From Candidatus Omnitrophota bacterium (lineage in GTDB: Bacteria > Omnitrophota > Koll11 > JAHIPI01), in assembly GCA_028718265.1 (NCBI GenBank), contig JAQUMG010000003.1, positions 1-28,639 on the forward strand: DNA of 28,639 nucleotides, given 5' to 3'. This document shows, in pieces, positions 16,731 to 24,843 of the stretch (position 1 is the stretch's first letter; each line of letters starts with the position of its first letter). A model generated the notes under the pieces. It saw only the letters and a program-made list of their open reading frames with translations, searched no databases and was not told where the DNA came from. The translations under genes and the position numbers were made by a program.

Positions 16731-18122
16731 CTAAATTTCGCGCCTTTTCATTAGATACAGGGTCCTTCCGGTACCCCTGATGCAGACCGTGCGGATTATA
16801 GAGAAAAACTTTTTGAATTCATCTTCAAAAATTTGTTGCGTATAATCCTTAAAAATATCTTCCCTGCTTGCAAGAAGTTTTTGGACTTTTGAATCGCTTT
16901 TCGGGACAAACTCGATAATAAGAGACCTGCATATTCTATTAAATAACAGGGCGATCTTCCCGAATGGCAAATTATTGGATATGGCAAGGTGATGTATTAA
17001 AGCAAGCGCCAGCGCCGCATCACAGGGGCCGCGCTCTGAAAATGAAAAGCGTTCCTCATTGTCCCAGCCCAGGGCCGGACTCGGATTGACAAGATCAAGC
17101 CATAAGGGAAACGGATTGCCTTCCCTCTTACCGATGCATTCAAGATAATTTTTCTCAACAGCCGCAGGATCCGCATCGAATGCGATAGTCGCTGCTCCTT
17201 TTCCGCTTGCAATGCGGCTGAATACGCCTGTGTTTGAGCCAAGATCCCAGACCGTATCCGGTTTGGCGGCTTCCAGGAATTCCCCGACAAGCTCCTTTTT
17301 ATGATTGAAAGAATCCGGAGAGTAGCTGATATCGTCATAATACCCGGCCCATTCTGACTTCGGCGGAGTCCATCTGAGCCTTTTTATCGCTGATTCCAAA
17401 TTATCAATAAGGCCGAGCAGATTTGTACGGCTTAACCGCAGGCCGGTTTTACGCACGGATTTATCGGCAAAATGCTCCTGGCTTTTAGCGTGAAGGTGTA
17501 TATTTACAAACAGAGTGAAATTAAAATACGTGCGTAGCGGCAGTAACTTGCCGGCTAAATCCAGAGGGATTCCGTCTATGTATGTCTTTAACAACTGGGC
17601 CAGCCTGATGTCTCTGTAGGCCATTAATGCTAACGGCGCCAGAAAATGCTGGCAAAACTGCCTGTACGCAACCCATGGCTCTCCTTCTCTGTATTTTTCA
17701 AAAGAAAGCGTATCGATCAGCATGGGTTTATTTTTTACAAATTGGATGTTGTAGGCGCTGCAGTCTTTGAGAGACATCCCTGAATCAAGCGCTTTCTTTT
17801 CAATCCGCAGAGTTGCCAAAGCTGCGGCCTTCAGCTGGCTAAACGACCATTCATAGGGATATGATATGAACGGCACAGGAAAAGGTTTTATTATTTTATA
17901 CGCTTTATCCGGATTTGGCTGCTCAATATCGGCTTCTTCGTGGTTGATCAGCAATTCAGCTTTTACAAGTTTCTCATAAAGGCCTGAATTCAGCAAGCGT
18001 TCATAATCTTCTCGGTACGACCGGTTTATCTGCCGATAAATCGAACCATTGCGGCAGAAAAGAAATCCGCTCGGATCGCGAAATGAGCTTGCGACACTTT
18101 CGCTATTTTTCACATTTTCCAT
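16731..18122 (-). CDS. NoeA-like SAM methyltransferase with a kinase-like N-terminal region
   Basis: A 463-residue two-part protein. The C-terminal part has motif I VWDLGSNTGVFSRIA at 291-305 and AFDADPAAVE at 314-323, as in the SAM methyltransferase family that includes the nodulation protein NoeA. The N-terminal part (about 75-200) is conserved in that family (PFPVPFISYPYEWSFSQLKA) and contains LKDCSAYNIQF and MLIDTLSFE. These resemble the D-x4-N catalytic loop and the metal-binding Asp of aminoglycoside-phosphotransferase-like kinases (Asp120, Asn125, Asp137). Start ATG 18122 has GGGGA at normal distance and overlaps the small membrane gene by 20 bases. A chain-capping role is possible but speculative. 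Confidence 0.8.
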   Translation of the reverse strand: MENVKNSESVASSFRDPSGFLFCRNGSIYRQINRSYREDYERLLNSGLYEKLVKAELLINHEEADIEQPNPDKAYKIIKPFPVPFISYPYEWSFSQLKAAALATLRIEKKALDSGMSLKDCSAYNIQFVKNKPMLIDTLSFEKYREGEPWVAYRQFCQHFLAPLALMAYRDIRLAQLLKTYIDGIPLDLAGKLLPLRTYFNFTLFVNIHLHAKSQEHFADKSVRKTGLRLSRTNLLGLIDNLESAIKRLRWTPPKSEWAGYYDDISYSPDSFNHKKELVGEFLEAAKPDTVWDLGSNTGVFSRIASGKGAATIAFDADPAAVEKNYLECIGKREGNPFPLWLDLVNPSPALGWDNEERFSFSERGPCDAALALALIHHLAISNNLPFGKIALLFNRICRSLIIEFVPKSDSKVQKLLASREDIFKDYTQQIFEDEFKKFFSIIRTVCIRGTGRTLYLMKRREI

Positions 18123-18336
18123 CGTTTTCCCCGGGTGATGAATTTTTAAATTTTGCTTTAATTTTATGCCAGAATAATTTAATGCTGAATAAACCGCCCA
18201 AAAGCACGCCTGCGATTAACTGTAAAATATAGCTGCCTGAACCCAAATCAAGGTAGCCGTACGCATCCTGGGGAAAAATTAAATATAATAAAATCAAAAA
18301 AATAAACGTAGTTCCCGATAACCTGGCATATCTCAT
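18103..18336 (-). CDS. Small conserved-looking membrane protein
   Basis: A 77-residue protein. Residues 8-20 and 37-55 are hydrophobic, separated by GYLDLGSGSYILQLIAG; it ends with LFWHKIKAKFK and a charged tail. The start at 18336 is chosen because GGAGG lies ten bases upstream; ATG 18363 lacks this and overlaps the ligase gene. I recall similar short YLDPGSGSY-type proteins beside sulfatase-like and NoeA-like genes in other polysaccharide loci, but cannot confirm this here. It might be a small partner subunit of the following methyltransferase or sulfatase-like protein. Function unknown. Confidence 0.75.
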   Translation of the reverse strand: MRYARLSGTTFIFLILLYLIFPQDAYGYLDLGSGSYILQLIAGVLLGGLFSIKLFWHKIKAKFKNSSPGENDGKCEK

Positions 18337-18352
18337 CGCAAAGATACCTCCA

Positions 18353-19726
18353 TTAGCCGGCATTTTCCTGAATTGCCGTTTCCTGCTTCAATAATCTCGG
18401 TAACGCCACAACAATGGCCGCCATAAACCAGAAAGGTTCCATGATACGTATTATTATAAAAGTATTGGTGCTCAAGGCCTGCGCCACGAGGCCTATGAAA
18501 CCGGTTAAAAAACCCAGAGAGAGCCCTGCGCTGAAGCCGTTGTTTCTTACAATTTCCATAGCGAAAACGTTTATCGCTTCCTTAAAAAGTATGGCAATAA
18601 TCCACAACGACAGAAATAAGCCCAAAAGTCCTGTTTCGCTAAGCGTTAAAAATATCTGGCCGTCTATAAAAAATCTGCCTACGCCATGGCCGAATATGGG
18701 ACTGGCCGGCACCCTTACCAACAGCACATCCTTCCAGCTTTGCAGCCGGTTTCTGGGAGATTCCTCAAGCTGTACAGATGGCCCTCCTACGTCTTCTTGT
18801 ATGGTAACTGTTTGCACTATTCTGTTTTTTATCATAGTAGGCATAAATATGGCTAATAAAATCAAACCGGCTATGATGGCACATATTAAAATAATCTTCC
18901 GTGAGAAGAAAATAAAAGCAGCTATCATAGGCAAAATAGCAAGATATGACCCCCTTGACAGCGTATATAAAAAAGCTCTGAACATAAGTATGAGTGAACC
19001 TGCCAAAAATATTTTCGGGAGCGGGAGCTGCATGTAGTATAAGAGGCCCGCAGCTATAGCCATTATAAAAAGTAAGTATCCGCCCAGGGTACCCGCCTCT
19101 CCGCCGCCTCTGGTCTCTACGGGCGGCGCTGTCCTGAAAAATGCGGTGCCCATTTCCACCTGTTCCCTGATATAAATATTTGAACTGATCGACACGAAAA
19201 GCGCCGTCAGAAGAAAAATCAGGACAAAAAGTTTCGCCTGTTCGAGGGACCTCATATTATCTCCGACTATCAAGAACAATAAAAAGTATTCGAAATATTT
19301 AAGTATGGCGAAAGAGCTGTGGGCAAGGTCTATTTGGCCGGACATAGCAGCAAAGGCTGTTGATAGAATGCACACAAAAATGTACGCAAAAAACGGGCCC
19401 GTAAGTTTAGTTCTAAAAATAGCGGCTACGTTTTTTGTGAGAACAGCCCTCATAAACCACGCCAGAATAACCACTAACAAAAATATATCCTCTACTCTTA
19501 TGGTTATTTCTCTGGTAGAGGTTGTTCCGACTATCATTTCCGGAGAAAAAAGTGTTGAGATAATAATAATAACCAATCCGATATTAGGTTCGATTAAGGT
19601 AGGTATAAAAACAAGAAAAAATGCCATAACGCCGATACTTTTTATATCAAAATGTACGCTTGTGGTAAAAAAAGTTATGGCAAGACCCAAGATCGCAATC
19701 AGAATATATATTAATTGCTTGCTCAC
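18353..19726 (-). CDS. O-antigen ligase/polymerase-type (Wzy/WaaL) membrane protein
   Basis: A 457-residue protein with about twelve membrane segments. Near residue 345 it has FGHGVGRFFIDGQIFLTLSETGLLGL, which matches the Wzy_C region: GxGxG, then a hydrophobic stretch, then the E-x-G-L-L-G-L loop. A long periplasmic loop precedes it (about 295-345). Such proteins polymerise or ligate polysaccharide from undecaprenyl carriers at the periplasmic face. The start codon is GTG at 19726, with AAGGA about ten bases before it. It is 24 bases downstream of the HD-GYP gene. Polymerase and ligase cannot be told apart from sequence. Confidence 0.87.
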   Translation of the reverse strand: MSKQLIYILIAILGLAITFFTTSVHFDIKSIGVMAFFLVFIPTLIEPNIGLVIIIISTLFSPEMIVGTTSTREITIRVEDIFLLVVILAWFMRAVLTKNVAAIFRTKLTGPFFAYIFVCILSTAFAAMSGQIDLAHSSFAILKYFEYFLLFLIVGDNMRSLEQAKLFVLIFLLTALFVSISSNIYIREQVEMGTAFFRTAPPVETRGGGEAGTLGGYLLFIMAIAAGLLYYMQLPLPKIFLAGSLILMFRAFLYTLSRGSYLAILPMIAAFIFFSRKIILICAIIAGLILLAIFMPTMIKNRIVQTVTIQEDVGGPSVQLEESPRNRLQSWKDVLLVRVPASPIFGHGVGRFFIDGQIFLTLSETGLLGLFLSLWIIAILFKEAINVFAMEIVRNNGFSAGLSLGFLTGFIGLVAQALSTNTFIIIRIMEPFWFMAAIVVALPRLLKQETAIQENAG

Positions 19727-19750
19727 GAATTACGCATCCTTTTATACTGC

Positions 19751-20869
19751 TTAAACAGAATCCTGGATAGACGGGAAATCCTGTTTGGACAAATCTACTA
19801 TAGTTCTTTCCTTAAGGCTTTTGCCGAAAGCATCCTGAATAATTATTACAACAGGCCTGAGCGGCGAGCCTGGTTGAACGCTGATGACCCTGGCCAATTC
19901 ATGCGTATTCAGTTTTACGATGCTTCCTATCGGATAAATCGACATCTTATTAATAAATACTTTCATTACCTCCGGGGCAAAGTAATCTTTCAGAGGCCCG
20001 AGAATAAACCTTATGGCCTTATGTGCATTCATCCCTTCGCGGTGAGGCCTGTCGTTAGTTATAGCTTCATAGGTATCCACTAAACCTATGATCCTGGCAT
20101 AGATATTGATGCTATCCGCTTTTATGCCGGCGGGGTATCCGTTTCCGTTTATCCTTTCATGGTGCATTTCGATGGTTTCCCTCACTGTCTTATTAATAAC
20201 GCCTATATTTTCTATAATCCTTAAACTTTTGGAGATATGGCTCTTGACCAAATTATGCTCTTCTTTCGTAAGCTTTCGCGGCTGGCTTAAAATATCGCCC
20301 ATCGTATCGATACCCAGATCGTAAAATATGCTCGCGAAGCCAAGATGGCTAAGGTGAGACTTATTTAGCCCCATACTCATGCCGATGACAGAGGCCAGAA
20401 GCAGAACGTTTACAATATGGTAAGGAAGATAGTAAACGTTTTTTCTCTTTTCGTATATGTTATCTAATATACTGTCACCCAAAACGATCTGATTAAAGAC
20501 ATCGTCCAGTACTTCGTATATTTCATCCATATAGGGGGCGACATCTTCGCCCTGCCGTATTTTTTCCAGCAGGACATTTACGACCTCTACCGTATTTTTG
20601 TAGATCTCTTCCGACTTTGCCATGTTATCTACGCCGTGCTGTTTTACCGCCTCGATAAGCCTCTTGGACATCAAAGAGTGGTCTTCGGCTTTTTTGCCCC
20701 GTGCGATCTCGCGCGTAAGGATGCCCTTCGGGAAATTAAGATAAGACTCCGCTGCTTTCTTGCCTTCCCCCTCTTTTTTGGGGGCATCTTTCGGCGGCAC
20801 TTTATTGCCTTCTTTATTTATTCCGTCCGGAGGAACGGTGTTCCGCAATATGTCATACATTCTTGGCAT
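19751..20869 (-). CDS. HD-GYP domain protein with a degenerate HD motif
   Basis: A 372-residue cytoplasmic protein. An N-terminal region of about 140 residues (a Pro/Lys/Glu-rich stretch, then helical) precedes an HD-GYP domain, the fold of cyclic-di-GMP phosphodiesterases. Seen motifs: His151 (YHIVNVLLLA), Tyr183-Asp184 where His-Asp is normal, VKSHI (His211), MHHERINGNGYPAG (236-248) and DTYEA (Asp265). The C-terminus has a short beta-rich extension. Loss of the HD histidine and the D-to-N change in the HHER-x-DG segment suggest altered metal binding, so it may be a c-di-GMP sensor rather than an active hydrolase. It overlaps the ATPase gene by 17 bases, with GGGAG upstream of ATG 20869. 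Confidence 0.85.
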   Translation of the reverse strand: MPRMYDILRNTVPPDGINKEGNKVPPKDAPKKEGEGKKAAESYLNFPKGILTREIARGKKAEDHSLMSKRLIEAVKQHGVDNMAKSEEIYKNTVEVVNVLLEKIRQGEDVAPYMDEIYEVLDDVFNQIVLGDSILDNIYEKRKNVYYLPYHIVNVLLLASVIGMSMGLNKSHLSHLGFASIFYDLGIDTMGDILSQPRKLTKEEHNLVKSHISKSLRIIENIGVINKTVRETIEMHHERINGNGYPAGIKADSINIYARIIGLVDTYEAITNDRPHREGMNAHKAIRFILGPLKDYFAPEVMKVFINKMSIYPIGSIVKLNTHELARVISVQPGSPLRPVVIIIQDAFGKSLKERTIVDLSKQDFPSIQDSV

Positions 20870-21683
20870 AAGTAGAAGTCTCCCTGTTCAGATCCGATAC
20901 GACTTTTTCGGCCAATTCTTTATTAATCTCTTTTGCTTCCTGTCCGAAACCTATCAAAAGGCTCATATCACAGATATTGTTTATTTTTCTGGGCAAACCC
21001 TGGGAATAATTGTAAATAACCTCTATGGCCCCTCTCGTAAAAATATCTTTTTTGGCTCCCGCTACGGTAAGGCGGTGTTTTATATATTCATCTGTTTCTT
21101 TTTCATTTAAAGCGGTTAGGTGGTATTTTATGCCCAACCTCTGTTCCAGTTGCGGGATAGCTTTGACCCTATACAGGAGTTCCGGCTGACCGATCAGCAC
21201 CATTGTAAGCAGGAATTTGTTGTTCAGCTGAAAATTTAAAAATAATCTTAGCTCTTCAAAGGTCTCCTTATTCCTGATAATCTGCGCCTCGTCGATCAGG
21301 ATCACGGTGTTCTTCCCTTCCGCATAATTCTTATAGATGATATCCTGCATGATATGCAGGATCTGAGGCTTCTCGCCCGTGACGTGTTCATTTTTCAGCT
21401 GATAAATTATTTCCTGAATAAACTGAATGGGCGTCAGCTGGGGATGAATTATAAGGGCCACCTCATACATATGGTTCTTTATGAGCTCGTCTATAACTAT
21501 CCGGCTTAATATGGTCTTGCCCGAACCATATTCGCCCGTCAGCATGGCAGCGCCTTTTGTTTCTTTTATCGCGTATAAAAGCCGGGTAAGCGCCTCTTCG
21601 TGCTTCTTGGAATAATACATAAAGCGCGGATCGGGCGTATTCTCAAAAGGCCTCTCGTTTAACCCCCAATGCTTTTCATACAT
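20853..21683 (-). CDS. ExeA-like AAA ATPase of the XrtA/PEP-CTERM-locus type
   Basis: A 276-residue P-loop ATPase. It starts with MYEKHWGLNERPFENTPDPR, then has Walker A GEYGSGKT (50-57), Walker B VILIDEAQ (127-134) and a later sensor-like VLIGQPEL. The form matches the secretion-pathway ATPase subfamily that accompanies Wzc- and Wza-like genes in XrtA exosortase/EPS loci. ATG 21683 has AGGA five bases upstream and overlaps the Wzc stop by 8 bases; the longer ORF to 21788 lies within the Wzc gene. No exosortase is in view. Its role in polysaccharide export is inferred from position. Confidence 0.88.
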   Translation of the reverse strand: MYEKHWGLNERPFENTPDPRFMYYSKKHEEALTRLLYAIKETKGAAMLTGEYGSGKTILSRIVIDELIKNHMYEVALIIHPQLTPIQFIQEIIYQLKNEHVTGEKPQILHIMQDIIYKNYAEGKNTVILIDEAQIIRNKETFEELRLFLNFQLNNKFLLTMVLIGQPELLYRVKAIPQLEQRLGIKYHLTALNEKETDEYIKHRLTVAGAKKDIFTRGAIEVIYNYSQGLPRKINNICDMSLLIGFGQEAKEINKELAEKVVSDLNRETSTYAKNV

Positions 21684-23637
21684 TTTTCCTGCTTTCCTCC
21701 CTGCGGGCGCTGCCTGATTTATCTTCGTCGGTGTAATACTTCTTATTATAATAATAATAGCTGTCGATGCCGATCTCCGGCGTGACATTGTTCAGGACTA
21801 TGCCGCCGAGAGAATCTTTGCCTTTTATGCTTTCGATTTGCATCTTCCCGCGCCGCAATGCCAGCCTTGACGTAAAACCGGCCCTGTACACCAATAATAC
21901 GCCGTCCACCTTGGGTAAAAGAAGAGACGGCTCGCTCACCGCCAGAATCGGAGAAGTATCTATCAATACTATGTCATACTTTTCTTTGAAAAAATTCAGG
22001 GTTTCGGTCAGTTTATTAGAATTAAAAAGACTTACTATATTGGGGAAACTGGCACCGCTGGTAACTATATTCAGATTATTCAGCCATGGTTTATCTACGA
22101 CATTCTCTACCTTTGTAGTTCCCAGCATTATGTCCGTGGCGGTTTTTACGGCGGCTTCGGGGTTTATCTTTCCCACCAGTATCTCCATTATGCCGTTTTC
22201 TTTTCCTTTTAATCCAAAAGTCTTATGGATATGCGCTCTTCTTACGTCGCAATCTATGACAAGTACTTTGTACCCCATCTGCGCCATTATCACGCCCAGC
22301 GTAGAAGTTACTACCGTCTTGCCTTCCTCCGGCTTACAGCTGGTTATCATTAGTATCTTATTCTTGATCTTGCCGCCCTCCCCGAACAGGACCTGGAGGT
22401 TTACACTTAATAAACGAAATGCTTCCAGGAAGAGGGATGCGTGATCGGTTTTCGCAAGCTCAAGAATAGGTACCGGCTTCCACTGCGTGCGGCTCTTGTG
22501 CTTACTGAACAATTTATGCTTTTTCTTTGATACCTCTCTTTCGTCCTTATACTGTTCGCTGCAATAGGGTATTATGCCTACAACCGGGACCTTTATAAAA
22601 TTTTCCACGTCATCCACACGGCCTATGGATGTGTCCAAATGCTCGGTTAATAACGCGGTCGTGAAGCCCAGTATAAGGCCGAGTATAATGCCTACCAGAT
22701 AATTACGTGGTTTATTCGGATAGAACGGCGCCCTGGGCGTAATCGCGGGATTGACCAGAATTATATTATCGATCTTTTCCGCTTCCTTGATCTGAGATTC
22801 CTGCAGTTGTTTCTTCAGCGAGGAATACAAGGTCTCGTTGATCGCTATATCTCTCTTAAGGATACCGTATTCAAACTCTTCTTTGGGAAGATTTTTTAAC
22901 TCCAGCTTCAGGGCAGTTATTTCGTCCTTGACGGATATTACCTGCGGATAATTTTCGGTATATTTTCCCGTAAGATCCGCCAATTTATTCTCTAAATCCG
23001 ATATTCGCGCAACAATACCTACCGCCGATCCCACCGCGCCCTGCGTGGTAAGAGCATTCAGCCTTTCCTCCTGTACTTTTAATTTGGCGTAGACATCTTT
23101 CAGTGTCTGCTCGATAAATATTCTGACGTTGCGGGTACGTTCATTCTTCTGTTCGGCATTTACTTTCTTAAAGACTTCCGCTATCTTGTTTGCAATATCG
23201 GTCGCCTTCTGGGGATCTTCAAACTGGGCGTATAAACGGATCATGCTGCTCTTTTCTATTTCCGTAGCCGAAACTCTGTCGCTTATATCGCTGATCATGC
23301 GTTCTTTTTCTTCTTTGGAGCTGTCTTCTTTTATCCAATCCAATTCTTTTGCGGCTATTTCCAGGATAGGCCTGCTTATGAGCTGCTTTGCGTAATCGGC
23401 GACCGGCACATCCTGTTCACCCCAATAGCGCACGGCTGCCGGAAAGACGAGTTCCGACGGCATAAGTCGCAACGGCTCTACTTTTATCAGAACCGACGTT
23501 CTGTATATGGGTATCTGGAGCGAGGTGTATATAAAAATTGCGGAAAAAACCGTTGTGAAGGCAATGATGATTTCCCATTTTCTTTTCAGGAATATCGACC
23601 AGAAATCTCTTAAATTCAACTCGTACAATTGTTCCAT
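21676..23637 (-). CDS. Wzc-like chain-length determinant fused to a BY-kinase
   Basis: A 653-residue inner-membrane protein. An N-terminal Wzz domain with one membrane segment near residue 25, a long coiled-coil periplasmic region with a GNVR-like part (KRDIAINETLYSSLKKQLQ), a second membrane segment near residue 310, and a cytoplasmic tyrosine autokinase domain. The kinase has Walker A CKPEEGKT (about 435), Walker A' VLVIDCDVRR (about 460) and Walker B VLIDTSPIL (about 555). The C-terminal tail has six Tyr in ten residues (SYYYYNKKYY). It controls polymer length and export through phosphorylation of this cluster. I use ATG 23637 with GGGA upstream; a GTG at 23655 adds six residues. Confidence 0.93.
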   Translation of the reverse strand: MEQLYELNLRDFWSIFLKRKWEIIIAFTTVFSAIFIYTSLQIPIYRTSVLIKVEPLRLMPSELVFPAAVRYWGEQDVPVADYAKQLISRPILEIAAKELDWIKEDSSKEEKERMISDISDRVSATEIEKSSMIRLYAQFEDPQKATDIANKIAEVFKKVNAEQKNERTRNVRIFIEQTLKDVYAKLKVQEERLNALTTQGAVGSAVGIVARISDLENKLADLTGKYTENYPQVISVKDEITALKLELKNLPKEEFEYGILKRDIAINETLYSSLKKQLQESQIKEAEKIDNIILVNPAITPRAPFYPNKPRNYLVGIILGLILGFTTALLTEHLDTSIGRVDDVENFIKVPVVGIIPYCSEQYKDEREVSKKKHKLFSKHKSRTQWKPVPILELAKTDHASLFLEAFRLLSVNLQVLFGEGGKIKNKILMITSCKPEEGKTVVTSTLGVIMAQMGYKVLVIDCDVRRAHIHKTFGLKGKENGIMEILVGKINPEAAVKTATDIMLGTTKVENVVDKPWLNNLNIVTSGASFPNIVSLFNSNKLTETLNFFKEKYDIVLIDTSPILAVSEPSLLLPKVDGVLLVYRAGFTSRLALRRGKMQIESIKGKDSLGGIVLNNVTPEIGIDSYYYYNKKYYTDEDKSGSARREESRKNV

Positions 23638-23673
23638 ATTTTTATTATCCCGCACTATCCACGCATTTTAACA

Positions 23674-24765
23674 CTAATTGCTTGCTGCTACGTGCTTATA
23701 CCACGCTCTGATTTCTTTTCTCCAGTCAAAGATGGACATAGCAGTATCTACTGACGGCTGTATATCGTTCAGGAACTTATTGAAATTGGCGATAAATGTC
23801 TTTGGCACATATACCACATCATTGGGCATAAGGATAACATCGGGTTTGGAGGTCCCTTTATGAATAGCGCGAAAGAGATTGACTCTCACGACCTCCGGCG
23901 TTTCGGTTAAATTGTTGTGCACCACTATTATGCTGTCGGTACGGGCATCGTCGGTAAAATCGCCCGCCAGAGCTACGGCCTCAAGCAGATTAAGGTCACC
24001 CTGGTACGTATATATTCCCGGCGCGGCCACCTGGCCCAGGATTATTATCTTATTGCCGGTAAAGGTTCTCATCATTATGGATACCTGCGCCAATTTGATA
24101 TATTTGGATAGTTCTTCACTAAGCCTGGTTTCAAGCTGCGCCGGCGTCAATCCTGCCGCTTTAACCCTTCCGACCAGCGGATAGGATATGTTACCGTCCG
24201 GGCCCACGGTGACATCTTTGGGCGGATTCATTTCGCCCAATATGTTGCCCTTTTTGGTTAATTCCTCTTTTTTCTTTTCGCCGCCGAATGTTCTTATCAT
24301 AACTGATATCTGAGGGGATTTAATATACCTGGACATCTCTTCGGTCATTTTATCTTCGAGTTGTTTTATCGTCAGGCCGGCGACTTCGAACCGGCCGATT
24401 AGAGGATATGATATTCTGCCGTCGGGATCTACGATAACGACTTTACTGACGTCAGGGTTCTGCCAGACGAAAACCTCTACTCCGTCACCCGGGACTATCT
24501 TATATTCTTTTCCGGCTTCTTCCGCTTCGGGCGCCGCTTTTTCAGCAGGCAGCAGTTCGACGGGTTTTTCCCATACAAAAATCTCCATCGTATCCCCGGG
24601 CGCTATATAATATTCTACCAAAGGAGTTCTGCTCTGCAATGTACCGGTGACGCCCGACTCCTGCGTCCTGAGGTACTGTACACTTGCCGCCAAAGCAAAA
24701 GAAGAACTCAGTGATAGCAGAAAACCTAAAAATAATATATATTTTAATTTTCGTATTATCTGCAT
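23674..24765 (-). CDS. Wza-like polysaccharide export protein with internal duplication
   Basis: A 363-residue exported protein. Residues 1-27 form a signal peptide ending SFALA; there is no lipobox cysteine, unlike E. coli Wza. Two copies of the first export-domain strand, YYIAPGDTMEIFVWEKP (52-68) and YKIVPGDGVEVFVWQNP (88-104), and two copies of the following unit (112-164 and 187-239, with ISYPL[IV]GR and ISVMIRTF/VSIMMRTF) show a partial tandem duplication. An SLBB-like region (NKIIILGQVAAPGIY onward) and a C-terminal tail follow. It probably forms the outer-membrane channel or periplasmic ring. First gene after the promoter; AAAGG about ten bases before ATG 24765. Confidence 0.9.
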   Translation of the reverse strand: MQIIRKLKYILFLGFLLSLSSSFALAASVQYLRTQESGVTGTLQSRTPLVEYYIAPGDTMEIFVWEKPVELLPAEKAAPEAEEAGKEYKIVPGDGVEVFVWQNPDVSKVVIVDPDGRISYPLIGRFEVAGLTIKQLEDKMTEEMSRYIKSPQISVMIRTFGGEKKKEELTKKGNILGEMNPPKDVTVGPDGNISYPLVGRVKAAGLTPAQLETRLSEELSKYIKLAQVSIMMRTFTGNKIIILGQVAAPGIYTYQGDLNLLEAVALAGDFTDDARTDSIIVVHNNLTETPEVVRVNLFRAIHKGTSKPDVILMPNDVVYVPKTFIANFNKFLNDIQPSVDTAMSIFDWRKEIRAWYKHVAASN

Positions 24766-24813
24766 CTTATAACGCCTTTGCCTCCAATTATCATATTATA
24801 TGCTCCCTTTAAT

Positions 24814-24841
24814 ATTATAGTATATATGATATATGCGCCAA
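24814..24841 (-). promoter_or_regulatory. Sigma70-like promoter before the EPS operon
   Basis: On the minus strand the gap between the nucleotidyltransferase and the Wza-like gene reads TTGGCG (24841-24836), 16 bases, then TATAAT (24819-24814). The -10 box is a perfect match and the -35 matches four of six. It lies about 50 bases before the Wza-like ATG, and it is the only gap over 30 bases in the window apart from cut ends. It would start a transcript of at least 22 genes toward the left edge. Predicted by eye; no experimental support. Confidence 0.6.
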
Positions 24842-24843
24842 AT

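Noticed and set aside
18414..19037. Long plus-strand ORF inside the ligase gene
   Set aside because: It is a mirror of the minus-strand membrane-protein gene. Its translation has no recognisable motif and an unlikely composition.
19305..19754. Plus-strand ORF of 149 codons
   Set aside because: Wholly opposite the ligase gene's N-terminal half; no family features or ribosome binding context.
20869..21788. Longer N-terminus for the ExeA-like ATPase (start at 21788)
   Set aside because: The extra 35 residues are the Wzc gene read in another frame; the family starts at the MYEKHWGL segment with AGGA before ATG 21683.
21767..22444. Plus-strand ORF of 225 codons
   Set aside because: Antisense to the kinase domain of the Wzc-like gene, whose motifs are clear.
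24795..24800. Second TATAAT-like box closer to the Wza-like gene
   Set aside because: No acceptable -35 box at 16-18 bases, and it would leave a very short leader; the 24814-24841 promoter is better.
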